Shown one piece after another: positions 14,001 to 25,141 of a stretch of 64,000 nucleotides of DNA. Made by a program: the position numbers and the translations under genes. Positions within the stretch are counted from its first letter, which is position 1. Each line of letters starts with the position of its first letter. The stretch is from Paramacrobiotus metropolitanus (lineage: Eukaryota; Tardigrada; Eutardigrada; Parachela; Macrobiotidae): NCBI RefSeq assembly GCF_019649055.1, contig NW_026570224.1:2294001-2358000 (forward strand), in the 5' to 3' direction. Under the pieces are notes generated by a model. That model worked only from the letters and a program-made list of their open reading frames with translations. It ran no database searches and had not been told where the DNA came from.

Positions 14001-14265
14001 CATAAATTGTTTTTCTGTACTGTACGATTTTCGATGGACGGAAGAGAATTCAGTTGATGTTTTCTGAATGGTATTATTTATTTTGATGAGTAAACTTGCT
14101 TTAAAGTTGGTGGTTGTCCACTCACTGGCTCGCACCCATTTAAAATATGCAATGGCTGCGAATTTTCCTTGTTTTGTATCTTGCGTTTCTTTACAGGATC
14201 CGAAAAAAGCGTTGGATTTGATATTGCAGTTGCAAGACGCTTTACGGAGTGCGACAGGATTGTAA
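11045..14265 (+). CDS. Unrecognised 559-residue, mostly disordered protein with MGGC start, 6 exons
   Basis: Six exons join in frame: 11045-11477, 12277-12792, 12921-13201, 13500-13763, 13826-13942 and 14197-14265. One intron is only 62 bases (GTGAGC...ATAG). The start MGGCAPSK fits an N-myristoylation signal (Gly2) with a neighbouring Cys that could be palmitoylated, suggesting membrane attachment. Residues 20-400 are low-complexity Ser/Pro/Gly/Ala (PSVSSAPSASHIPGPISRPK, PRGPLALGTQK), probably disordered, with basic patches as in microtubule- or SH3-binding proteins. The C-terminus is conserved-looking: an acidic FLDDHDYFAGGEAF segment, then predicted helices (YALKDMIATLVDAKSLAEEL, EDEQHIRQLLL, KKALDLILQLQDAL). 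I cannot assign a family; serine-rich coiled-coil microtubule proteins are a possible but unproven comparison. Splice sites are strong, so the gene is probably real. Confidence 0.7.
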
Positions 14266-14845
14266 TCAGCGTTCAACACACAATTTCGAGCTGTGATTTT
14301 GATATCCTTGTCAGTCAAATTTTGTGCCAACGCCAGCGGTGTGACCTTGTACAAATTTTATGATTAACATGTTTGAAGCTGTTACTGATTTTTCTTTTAA
14401 CCTTTTTGTTTCATCTTTTACCGTTTAATGACTACGTCTTAAGATTTTACAGATTGCTTTATGAAATCAGACTTTTCAGTTGTGATATGAAGTTGTATAT
14501 GGAACAAGATGTCCATTTTGCTGACCAATGGTTAAAAAGTCTGCTGTACTGAATAATGGATATTTAAATCATGCTGATTACTTTCGATAGGTTTTCACAT
14601 CCCGATCGGTGTCATATAGATGTGCTGATTTTTATGGAGGCACGTAGAAAGAATTATGCAGCTTATACGACGGGAACTCTTATTTATTTTCTTGTTGCAT
14701 TTTGAATGGTACGGGAAGTACTGTAGACCACCACGCACATGTTTTATTTTACTGCGCGCCGCATACAAGGGAAACGGATATATATGTGTTCGCAGACTAT
14801 GGTGTAATACAGTAGAGAGGTGCACTGCACATAAGAAAAACGTAA
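14266..14845. other. 3' flank between the disordered-protein gene and a LINE fragment
   Basis: AT-rich sequence holding the 3' UTR of the upstream gene and the LINE insertion point. No coding exon is recognised. Confidence 0.4.
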
Positions 14846-16380
14846 GTGGTTTTGGAGGATTTTATTAGGGTTTGTGTTGATGCACCGAAAATTGGTTTAG
14901 AGATTAACTTTGCAAAGTGCGAGTTGTATATTTATGGCGGGACTGAAGCGGAGCAGCAAGACATTTATGACCGATTTGCCGTCGTCGCACCTGGAATTCA
15001 AAGGGTGACTCCAGAGACACTGGAGCTGCTTGGTGCTCCTCTTACGGACTGGTCAATCGGCCGCTGCTTGGACGGCAAAATTGACCAAATCAAAAAACTG
15101 ACAGATTCACTGAGCGTCTTGCCGGCGCAGCAGGCGCTATTCCTCCTTAGAAACAGCCTATCGCTCCCTAGGCTTATGTATACGCTAAGAGCGGCCCCTT
15201 GCAACAAATATCCGGAGAAGCTAAAAGATTTCGACCACGTGATTAGGTCGAAAGCGGAAGAGATTACGAATGTTAAGATGGATGAATGCACTTACGGGCA
15301 AGCTACTCTGCCGGTCCAGTATGGGGGCTTGGGACTGCCTAAAGCCGAAGAAATCGCAACGCCGGCCTATCTCTCCTCGCTATATTCGACCGACGAATTA
15401 GTACGCACTATTGTGCCTGAAGATTGCCCCGATGATCGGTCTGACGTTGAGTTATACTGGCAGGAACGTACAGGAAAGGGTGCACCAGCGTTAGAAGACC
15501 GGAGTAACCAACGCTTGTGGTCGGATATGCTGACTGCCGGGAAACTGGACGCCTTAATGGAGAGTGCCGACGTTATTGCATCTGCTCGTCCGTTGGCTGT
15601 CTCCACTAAGAATGCCAGTGCCTGGTTGTTTGCGCTACCGGTTGCTAGCCTTGGCACATTGCTGGACGATGCCGGTCTGCGGATCGCTGTTGCTTTGCGG
15701 ATGGGTGCACCAGTATGCAAGGAGCATAAATGCCGTTGTGGGGAAATGGTTGACGCGTTTGGCTTACATGGCCTGTCGTGCATAAGAAGCCAAGGAAGGT
15801 TCAGGCGGCACGCCAGTCTGAACAGTGTAATCCAACGGAGTCTGGGTTCAGCAAAGGTGCCGACAATCTTGGAACCGCCCGGACTAAGCAGATTAGATGG
15901 GAAACGGCCGGATGGCTTATCACTCTTTCCTTGGAAAAATGGCCTTCCTCTGATTTGGGATGTGACGGTTGTTGACACGTTCGCTACGTCGTATGTAGCC
16001 AGTTCATCAGAAGCCGCGGGATCTGCAGCTGATGACGCGGAAACACGAAAAAGAAACCTTTACTCGGAACTGACTGATCGACACTTTTTCGAACCAATCG
16101 CCCTCGAAACGATGGGAAGTTGCGGCGGTAGTACCCGTCATTTCATCAACGAAGTTGGCCGACGCATTAAAGAGCAAACAGGAGAAGCGCGCGCCACCGA
16201 ATTTTTGTGGCAACGTCTAAGTGTGGAAATTCAGCGCGGGAACGCTGCTTCTGTTCTGGGAACGGTTGGGTGTTCTAAACAGCTTGAAGAATTGTTCTTT
16301 TTGTTCTAAATTGGTTTACCAAGTTCAAGTGTAAATGGCTTTTAGCTTGTACAATTTGTCAATAAAGGTAACTAGATGCA
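14846..16380 (+). mobile_element. 5'-truncated LINE (non-LTR retrotransposon) 3' half with an intact 487-codon frame
   Basis: The frame 14846-16309 is open for 487 codons and starts abruptly after a stop, so the catalytic reverse-transcriptase palm (YxDD) is missing. Residues 1-200 look like the RT thumb region (GLEINFAKCELY, LELLGAPLTD, LFLLRNSLSLPRLMYTLR, LPVQYGGLGLPKAEEIA). Residues 280-380 have a Cys/His cluster (CKEHKCRCGEM..LHGLSC..RH) and a KRPDG...WDVTVVDTF pattern, suggesting a restriction-like PD-(D/E)XK endonuclease as in R2-type LINEs. It ends with FFEPIALETMG and [13 protein letters not shown]. An AATAAA follows at about 16362. The clade is not resolved. A related but clearly diverged copy lies at 60.4-61.4 kb. 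The uninterrupted frame suggests a fairly young insertion. Confidence 0.8.
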
Positions 16381-17105
16381 GAAAAACGTAAAACATCGTT
16401 GATGAGCCAGTTCATATGTGAAAAAAATGAAGTCAGAAGTGAGTTTTCTCCCATAAAATCGGCAGTGATTATTCCCTTTCATATTCCGACGGAAAGGCGA
16501 ATTAATTGAATTTCAAGGTACCGCCCATTTTCCGACAATCGTATTCCAATTACTCCTGCAGTTTTTGCACTTACATCTGCCGGCATTCGCTCAGGGACAC
16601 CTCACAATCCCTGGGTAAAGAATATTGTAATACTTAATTCGTGTGCATGGTGCAGTACAGCTTAAAACTACCATCATAATATTAAATATCACTAAACAAT
16701 GTTTAGTGATATTAATAATGATTTTGGATGTTTTTTAACGTTTAAATTTTAATCATTTTGCTTAGTGTCGCCCAGCGCAAATTTGTTATGTGGAAGGGCT
16801 ACTGCCGATTAAACAAATGTTTAAGGGCTATTGCCGATTAAATTAACACATGTTTAGTGATATTTTGCTATCACAGAACGTCCCCAAAATTCTAGTCTTT
16901 TACTTTTAGGGTTCTTGCAGTTTTTAAAGACATATTTTTGGCATTTAAACAAATACATAATTTTGTATAAAGTAAGCACAACTGCACAAACAATAACCAC
17001 TGTAAACATTTTTCCCCTGTCAAGTTACATTATGCTCAAGCAGCACGCTTTATTGAGAAAACGTCATCATTATCGAAGACACGTCTAGTAAAAAAATGCG
17101 ATAAA
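16381..17105. other. Non-coding interval with short repeats
   Basis: No gene is seen. It contains a palindrome (16685-16713), a second copy of its right arm (TGTTTAGTGATATT) at about 16851, and two copies of GGGCTAYTGCCGATTAAA about 29 bases apart (near 16796 and 16825). The end should include the 3' UTR of CDK11. Confidence 0.5.
16685..16713. repeat. 29-bp perfect palindrome with a one-base centre
   Basis: 14-bp arms (AATATCACTAAACA and its exact reverse complement) around a single A at 16699. The right arm recurs as a direct copy about 150 bases downstream, which suggests a small repeat family rather than a lone chance hairpin. Confidence 0.8.
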
Positions 17106-20100
17106 TCAATGCAGCTTTAATTCGAACCCTCCGCCATTTCGACGACCCGACTGCTTATTAGATCCAAACTGAAAACCATCTACATTGTCAGCATCCACCG
17201 TTTCCTTGAACTGTTTGCCGCCGCTAGGTGGTTTCGGTGTGTTTTCCTGAGGACCTCGTGGTCCCTGTTCACTTTTTGCAGGCCATGTGGGAAACATATC
17301 CGGCGGCACCGGCTTAGGAGAATCCGTAAAATGCTGTAAATAGCACATGAAAGCTTAGTGCCAAAAGTTACGATAAAGATATCCAGCTAACATTATCCCA
17401 TTCGAACAGTATGTAGTGCAATCGCGTATGGCTTTTTTCTTACTTTTTTTGTGCCTATTCAAAGTTGGGGAGATATCATTCGTATTTACAATGCCAGATC
17501 TAACTTTTACAGAAAAATCCGTTTCCACAAAAGTTACCACATGTTTGAGCGCCGTGTCCGCACTATAACGTTTAGCGGGGTTGTATTCCAACAAATGCAT
17601 GAGCAGGTCATATCCACTGTTTGTTAATACTGTCGCTGGGAATCGTTTTCTCATTGTGTTTGTCGGGTAATTTGGAAAGACAGCCTGTTTTACAACGGGC
17701 AGTTCCGGATATTCGGGCCAATTGGCTTCGCTAGGGCTTCCAAGATCTTTAAAAATTCTGTATCCAAAAGGTTTTGATTATTACATACGCCAAACTTTCA
17801 AAAACATAATAACCTACTTATTGAGTTGCTCGCTTTCCGATTTCCCGGGGAACAGCGGTTTCAAAGTGAGAAATTCAGCAAAAATGCAACCAACAGACCA
17901 CATATCCACGGCCGTGCTGTATTCCTTACATCCCAGCAGCAACTCCGGGGATCGATACCATAACGTCACGACAACCGGTGTATAGGGTTTGAGTGGGGAT
18001 CCATATTCGCGTGCCAATCCGAAATCCCCCACTTTCAAAATCCCTTTATGACTGAGCAGGAGATTTGAAGTCTTTAAATCGCGATGGATAATCCAGTTAT
18101 CATGCAGATGATGTACCGCATTGAGCAGCTGCTTCATCAGCGTCTTTACTTCACCAATTAAAAACGGACTAGACATCCGCTGCATCAGGGATTTCAGATC
18201 ATGCTCAACAAATTCCATCACCATGTAGATCTTATCCATGTTATGTCCAACCACCACTTCCCGGATGGCAACAACATTCTTATGGTGGGCTTTAAGCAGA
18301 GTGCTCACTTCTCGCAGACTCGTAATGGGAAAGCCTTCCTTTTCTTTCTCCATCTTCAAACGTTTTAGTGCAACTACTTCATTCGTGCGCTTATCACGAG
18401 CTCGGTAAACCACACCGTATGTGCCTTCTTCCACCCGATTAATACATTCGAATTCATCAACGCTCCGACATCCTAAAAACCATGATAATTATAGGAGAAC
18501 GGACAGGAAACAAAAGAAAATTGTATGAGAGATACAGCGCAAAGTGGGGATGAGCTGGATATATTATAAATGGATACGGAAAAATTCACACATAAAACAG
18601 CACAGTTATGGCGAACGTTGACGAAAATTACAGTTATGTAACGCACACATTTATATGTAAAACCAGTAAAACTTATGGTTAATAACAAACCCTGTATTGC
18701 TGGAAAATATGATGGCAAGCCGGAACCATCTGGAGTTGGAGTATCGTCTTCCTCAGGTGAAATATCTTCGGGGCTGGATGGTGGTGGCGGTTCGGCCAGG
18801 CCCATTGTGTCCGGTTCTCCTTCGCTGGCAAATCGTGAACGCACTGGCCCATACACCGGAGACGGCGCATGATCTGACTCCGGCGAACCGGTTTCGCTGG
18901 ACGAGATGGAATCGTCGCTGTGTTCACTGTGTGAACCACTCACCGGGCTATCCTTCGGAGGACTTGGAGCAATTTCCTCCTGTTTCGGTCGTTTTGGACT
19001 TTGTCGGACTGGCTGGACCGTCAAGCTGCCCCGACGCTGCTCGGCTTCCTTAGAGCGTTCTCGGGCTTGAGCGTCAATCTCTCGCTGACCACTATAATAA
19101 GGAATGCATTATCTACAACCAAACTAACAACAAAAATTAAACCCAACATCTGCCATGAAAACAAATTTTTATAACGGGTTACAAAAATCAAAAAAATTAT
19201 CTTGAACACCTTTCCAAACTGAAACGAAAAGCTTACACTATTAGTGCATCTAAACAGTTCAAAAGACAACGGTGCGGAACCTATGGGTGGAAAACGAAGC
19301 ATCGAAAAATAAAATTTTTCAATAAAATTATATAAATATTAAATAAAAAATTTCTACAACCACAGCGGAAAATCACCTGTGACTTTTTCGTTCCGCTCGG
19401 GCTTGTTCCAGCTCTCGACTCACTGTTTTTTTACCATCCTGTTCTGGTTCTCTGCGCCTGTCCTCCCCACTCCTTTCGCCGCCGGGATGTCTCCCGTGAC
19501 GATGATCGTGGTCTTGCTTAGGAGGAGCGTGAGAAACCCGTTCGTGGCCTCTGGAGTCGTCATCACGCTTGCGCTCTTTGGTGCGCTCTTCTCGCGGTGG
19601 TGAATTATGACGTCGCTTCTTGGACTGTTCTTCATTCACGGCCCCCGTCGCCTCGGGGACATCCTTTTGTGGCTTTCGCGACTCAATTGGTGGCATGATC
19701 CGCGGATGCTTTTCCCTGGGCCGATCGCGTTCAGCTCGATCAACTCGATCAGGTGTACGTGGACGGTTCGACTTTTCCTTGTGCTCAGTGTCTGTTAATA
19801 AGAACGAAGTAGTGTGACTCTCTGAATTTCAACAGACAATTAAAAATAATTCCTACCACGAGCTCTTCGGGAATCAGAAGAACCGCGACGGTATTTATCG
19901 TGGTCCATATTGGACTGAGAATGCTCGCGTGATCTCGAACCAGTTATCCGTAAAGCTTCCACGCGATTCAGGTTCAAAGAAGCATCCATTTCTCGTCGAG
20001 CAACATCATCATCATCGATTTCGCCCTACAAAATTAGTAGCCAGGTATGAGAAAAAATTACCGAAACTATTAGATAGTATAATATTATTGCGATATTTGT

Positions 20101-20285
20101 TTTAAATTGTATTATGATGCCATTATGCCATTATGCCTTATGGCATTATCTAATCGTGCTGCCCATACCTACTTCAGGTACTACCGTACTGGATGAAGAC
20201 GGAAAATATATTCAAAGTCAGTACTCAGTACCTGTTCCGGAGAATTTGAGAAAGTAATACGAGGATGTTGTTTGCGCCCCGCCAT
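17106..20285 (-). CDS. CDK11: Cyclin-dependent kinase 11 (PITSLRE kinase), 7 exons
   Basis: Seven exons (20285-20232, 20025-19857, 19791-19377, 19091-18691, 18472-17818, 17757-17541, 17333-17106) read without a break as 712 residues. The N-terminal third is Arg/Glu/Asp/Ser-rich, as in spliceosome-associated CDK11. [20 protein letters not shown] leads into the kinase: [12 protein letters not shown] glycine loop, [14 protein letters not shown] with the catalytic Lys, the exact signature [32 protein letters not shown] and [14 protein letters not shown]. The tail [20 protein letters not shown] and final GFELKL match the family C-terminus. CDK11 pairs with cyclin L, phosphorylates splicing factors (including SF3B1) and RNA polymerase II, and acts in the nucleus. 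The first exon ([18 protein letters not shown]) was found by splice and phase fit. It is divergent from NTMT1. Confidence 0.95.
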
Positions 20286-20897
20286 TTAAACGTCTGCGTG
20301 ACTGTGCCAGATGTTTATCCGTTTATGGGAAGTCAGGATACTTGATCTGGAACACAGCACCGAGTCCACGTACTCGTGGTCGTGATAAACAGATAAAGTA
20401 ACAAATCGCTAAGGTGTTGACCCCACAAGGAGATGCTATTTCAGCATCAAATCTAAGATTTTGATAATGTCTGTTTAAATCGATAAAACAGTTTAAAGTG
20501 TATATATGACGAAAAAACAAAAACCGAAGGTAAGAAAAATTTACTTAAATTAACTTTATTTTTAACAACCGAATGAAAATCAAAATAGCCCCGAAACGGC
20601 GTGCTGCGAGCGCGCAGTGCAGCGGACGACGCTCAGTCCTGCGGTTTAAGCATCCGCCCTAGAAGTTAATTACACGCGTCCCCGGGAAGCGCAACCGCAC
20701 AGGGGGGAAGGTTTACCAGGCGTTTTGGAATATTTTTGAAAACTTTTGTAGACTTTGTGCTTTTGCAACTTCCATTAAATTCAAACGAATGATAAATTAT
20801 AAAACGGTTACTAGTACAACCGTAGTGGTTTACGAAGAATATTGATCTTTGTTATTACTGAACGGCCGAGTCATATTTCACTTTCTAGCGAAGTACG
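20286..20897. promoter_or_regulatory. Shared head-to-head promoter region, CDK11 / NTMT1
   Basis: The start codons of the two divergent genes are 612 bases apart. A GC-rich island at about 20585-20710 stands out from AT-rich surroundings and is dense in CpG (for example CTGCGAGCGCGCAG, ACACGCGTCCCCGGG). No TATA box sits at a canonical distance. A bidirectional CpG-type promoter is inferred; an unrecognised structured RNA in the same patch cannot be excluded. Confidence 0.5.
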
Positions 20898-21578
20898 ATG
20901 GATAACGAGGAATTCTACACGAAAGCGTCAGAATACTGGTCCGCCATTCCCGCAACCGTCGACGGAATGCTGGGTGGTTTGAGCAAGTTGTCTCCAGCTG
21001 ACATTTCCTTCTCTAAAGATTTCCTGTCCTCATTTATCTACAATGGAACAAGTCCCTTATCCACAAACGCAGCCCTGGATGTCGGAGCGGGCATCGGTCG
21101 CGTAACGAAACACTTGCTGAGCGGTTATTTTACCAGAGTAGACATGGTGGAACCCGATCTGCATTTCACAGAAAAAGCACCGGCTTACATTGGTGCGGAT
21201 ACATGGAAGAAAATCGGCCGCGTATTCACTGTAGGTCTCCAAGATTTTCGCCCGGAAGCGTCTGATTCCGGGGACAGAGCGCTGTACGATTGCATCTGGT
21301 GCCAGTGGGCACTTTCTCACTTGCGCGACGACGATCTGGTAGCCGCGCTGAAGCGATTGCGCCAGGTCTTGAATCGGACGGGACATGGGATTATTTTTGT
21401 TAAAGAGAATATGGCAAAGCAGGAGGATGAGTTTGATGAAGCCGACAGCAGTGTAACCAGAACGCGGGAGAGTTTCTTGAAGATTTTCAGCCGAGCGGGC
21501 TTGACTGTGATTAAAGAGGCCAAACAGCCGAAATTCCCCACGGAGCTTTATGAAGTCAGGTTGTTTGCGCTGTCCTAA
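20898..21578 (+). CDS. NTMT1: N-terminal Xaa-Pro-Lys N-methyltransferase 1, single exon
   Basis: One uninterrupted 226-codon exon. The start MDNEEFYTKASEYWSAIPAT matches the family N-terminus (FY..A..YW..I..TVDGMLGG). The SAM-binding motif I is ALDVGAGIGRVTKHLL, motif II VDMVEPD, followed by VGLQDFRPE and DCIWCQWALSHL, all hallmarks of METTL11A/NTMT1; IIFVKENMA and VDSSVTR-like DSSVTRTRESF complete the fold. The enzyme methylates the alpha-amino group of proteins starting X-Pro-Lys after Met removal (RCC1, histone-like and ribosomal proteins). The length is normal (223 in human). It shares a promoter region with CDK11. A poly(A) signal follows at 21886. Confidence 0.95.
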   Translation: MDNEEFYTKASEYWSAIPATVDGMLGGLSKLSPADISFSKDFLSSFIYNGTSPLSTNAALDVGAGIGRVTKHLLSGYFTRVDMVEPDLHFTEKAPAYIGADTWKKIGRVFTVGLQDFRPEASDSGDRALYDCIWCQWALSHLRDDDLVAALKRLRQVLNRTGHGIIFVKENMAKQEDEFDEADSSVTRTRESFLKIFSRAGLTVIKEAKQPKFPTELYEVRLFALS

Positions 21579-21885
21579 AACGGCAAAATGATCACTGCTA
21601 TCGCTGATGGGAAGATTTTCTGTGATAGAATACGCTGCAGATAAACCGCGGTGAAGTGCGATGATGTTTTCCACATTTGTGCATTTGGATTTTGGAATGT
21701 TAATTAATGGCGCTTGATCGCAATAATGGCATGGAAATATTTTTCCTATTATAAAAATATATGTCCTGTATGTATATGTCCTATATGTTCATTGAAAGTT
21801 TAAGTACTGTACTATAACATAACTTAACTTAATACCCGTAACGTTGTAATGTAATTAAATGTATGCCAACACCTTTCAAGTTTTT

Positions 21886-21891
21886 AATAAA
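21886..21891 (+). terminator. Poly(A) signal AATAAA, probably of NTMT1
   Basis: AATAAA lies about 310 bases after the NTMT1 stop in AT-rich sequence with no nearer canonical signal noted. Its assignment to NTMT1 is inferred from position. Confidence 0.4.
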
Positions 21892-22970
21892 AAACTCGCA
21901 CAGTTGTGCGAACCACCAACAGGGAACAGAAAATACTACATACGCATTTATGTATTGTAACAACTAACAAGTAACAGCTGCACTTTCTTCTAACTTGTAA
22001 ATAACGTTTTGATCAACTGGTACGGGTAGTACACCAGATGGCCTTGTTAGTTTTTTGTGTAGCATAAAATTTTCAGTTGTAGTTCGACGAAAACATTCTT
22101 GAGTGTCCCATTCCATGTAACCATAACCGGCTCGGGTTAACATCCGTCAGTGGATCCATGTTTTTTTGTCCTTAAACTTCTAAACTTTCACATAATATGT
22201 CACACTGCAGAAGCTTTCAAAACTTCTACACAAGTACCAGTGCCTACTGGCTATCTGTAATTACTGTGAATACTCTGAACAATCACAATAGTTTGATCAC
22301 TTTGATGTGTAGTGACCGCAGGAATTGGTTAATTATTTTTTTGAACATACGGCACAGTGACAATAGTCTGTACAACTTAACGATGGCGTACACAACACAC
22401 ATCGGGTTACCTTTAATTGCAATTGCGTCTGAACTCTCAGTCAGCCGGGGATTTTCAACATACGTTTCCCGAACACAGTTAAAGTTTCGGGGAGAACAAG
22501 TTGACATTACGGTTCACTAAATCTTTAAACAAATTACTGACGCCGTTGAGAATTTCTGTTACAGAAGCAACCTATTGTACAGATACAGTACAGTACCAAC
22601 CAACCTACACTGTCAGATGTCTGCCATACAGTACTGTTGACGCAGCTGCATTGAGTGCGTTCCCGCCCTTTTTACCGGTAACGATGTGGATAACGAAGAT
22701 GCCGTCAGGATAATCTTTCCCTTGGTTGGTTCTTTTTACAATGGCAATTACTAAGGGATAATATAAGGCAAGCCCGAATGAGGATTCGAGAGCCGTCACT
22801 TTTCTGGTCGTATTACCAACGGTCGCACTGACTGACATTTCCAGGTTTTCCCAACGATCACGGTTACAGCAAGTGAGAGCACCCTATCGTAGTACTACAA
22901 GGTCAACATTCATACCTTGACCTTTGAATTTTTATCGGTCGTCCAGACAAATCATTTAGGGTCCTCCAGC

Positions 22971-23294
22971 ATGCAGTTTCTGTACAATTTGGAGACGACG
23001 GTTTTCAACCGAAAAGGTGCCGCCATCGTTCTGATTGGCATCTGTATGCTGGCATCGAACGACTGCGCACAGGGTGGTTTTGCCCGATCAGCGTCAGGGA
23101 GGATGCGGCGTCTTGCAGGTAGCGTGCCTTAAAGACTGTAAAATTCAAAATATGCCCGACGATTGCCCGTATCCATTTTTTTTGCAGTGGGTGATTATAT
23201 GCAAGTCACATTAAATACAGAAAACAATGCCGCAAATTTTATTGTGGTTTTGTATGTAATTCGCATTGCAGAGTATGTATCTGTAAGGGCCTAA
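22971..23294 (+). CDS. Possible small secreted protein, 2 exons (tentative)
   Basis: ATG at 22971 opens 49 codons with a hydrophobic stretch (GAAIVLIGICMLAS) that could be a signal peptide, followed by a basic GRMRRLA segment; the exon ends at a GT (CTTGCAG|gtagcg, 23118). A pyrimidine-rich acceptor at 23187 keeps the frame open to a stop at 23294, giving 84 residues. I recognise no family. The basic RMRR could be a processing site, but this is speculation; the model rests only on frame and splice-site fit. Confidence 0.2.
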
Positions 23295-23601
23295 AGGATC
23301 GCAGGTTACGATTGCCTCGTAGAAAAAACATTAATTACGCTGAATTACACAAGAGCTCGTAACGTCGCATTGCCTGGTTTCATAACGTTAGAAAAAAGCT
23401 TGAAAATGTTACACTGGATTAAATGTACTCGTCATCACCTACGACTGGGTGCAAAGTCGTTATCTTATGGCTGCATTTACTGATTTTCACAGCCGAAATG
23501 AGGTATACAATGATAAGTACCACATTACGAGCAGCTGAAGTAGTGCGCATATCATGTATAGTACGGCAACATGGTATTCGAAATTATTACTCGTACAAGC
23601 G

Positions 23602-24909
23602 TAATTGACAACGGCACAATCGCTAATGAGGTGTGATTTCGGCTCTATTGTGTCATTTCAGATGAGACGCTTCGCAAGGTTAAGCATATGCGTCTATGGG
23701 AAAAACACCAGTGCAGTCCACATTTCAACGTGTATACACTCTTCTACTTGTTTTTTTCAAGTACAATCAAAGAGAAGTTATTCAGCACAAAAATTACTAT
23801 AAAACTAAACTAATCTTAACAATTTGAGCTATCCCAGCAAAATGTCACACTCGGTTTTATGCGTAAGTAAATTATGTCCCAAGTTATAGCTCTTGCCATA
23901 TACACGTAACCAGGGCGGCGACTTCTCTGTACTTGCATGGATTTTGATTTACTCTTGTACAGAACTTGTGAAGTGCGAGCGTCGTTTACTAGTTGTTACT
24001 CGATTGTGAAAAGCGATTTTTGACAAGTTTTTATCAACGACTTACAAAGTATACTGTATATATTACAGATCAGCACTTTCTACAATTTATTACCCACTTT
24101 TCAACTTTTATACAAAAATGAATTAATGTTGACAAGTTTAAGCGGAACGTTGGAGTGTCGCAAAACAGTAACGTTGTCGATTTTGTATAAACTTCAGCTC
24201 ATATTATCACGTATTGTGAAATGTTCAAACCGCGATCTAAATCTAATATCAGCGATTTCGGTGCATGATGTTTCGTTTAAATTATAAAAATTATTATAAG
24301 TAGTTATTAAGTACAACTAATAGTAGTAACTAGCACTAACTACTGGCAGTCTACTGCTACTCTGTAATATTACAAAGTATCTGACGATGAATTATTTATA
24401 TCCAGTATATCCTGAAGATATCCCAGACGACGCATGCCCGCCCTATGAGATCCAAAATAAACTTTTATTTAGCGCGCGTTTTTAGATAATCTCAGTCATT
24501 ATTAACATTTGCTGATGCAACCATTCCATAAGTTAAAACCATTTACTGGGGAATACTTACCGTTAGCACAATTCAAAAACAAAATATACTCGTATTCACT
24601 TTCAAATTCTGCATAGCATCACACAACTACAGAGAGCAGATATCATAACTTCAACAATAAACTCTCAAACAGATTTGCACCATGTTAGTGTCAATTATAA
24701 CTTTATTTAATTAACCATTGTTATAAAAAAGATATTCAAAGAAAAATGGCGTTGAAGCAAGTTGTTAGATCGGATTCGGAATGGAGTTTTGCATATGGTT
24801 GTTCAGAAGTCCTATATGTCTCGCGATATTGTCTCATCTGAAATGACAATGGCTAGGCACGCTACGCCTCGTATACCCTCGGCACGCCTGATTGTGCCGT
24901 TGTCAATTA
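23602..24909. mobile_element. Probable non-autonomous DNA transposon with two-part inverted termini
   Basis: The ends are inverted repeats: 23602-23621 (TAATTGACAACGGCACAATC) is exactly repeated in reverse at 24890-24909, and a second inner pair, TGTCATTTCAGATGAGAC at 23651-23668, is exactly reversed at 24831-24848. The arms between the blocks differ. Both outer ends sit against TA, the target duplication used by Tc1/mariner-type elements. The 1.15 kb interior has no long open frame. The family is not named. Confidence 0.45.
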
Positions 24910-25141
24910 GGCTCTAAAAATTTCGTATTATTTATAGATAAATATTTACAATATAATTGTTATTTCGAAGATTAATTGTGATTTGTGATTATGGGTTTGC
25001 TCTTCAATTCGTGTCTGCTATACTATGAAAAGCCTTCTGTGATATTGCACCCTTTGGTTCATAACGGTTCGATGCACTGAAGGGCTGATGTAAGCTTTAA
25101 TCAGCCAGACGCGGCGCAGCTGTGATTTTAAAAGCTGAATG

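Noticed and set aside
15367-15978. 203-codon minus-strand open frame
   Set aside because: Exactly opposite the LINE coding region; no protein-like motif of its own.
20515-20545. GAAG|GTAAGAAA resembling a spliced-leader RNA donor
   Set aside because: No Sm site or short structured RNA follows, and no leader-like sequence is shared with the gene starts in the window.
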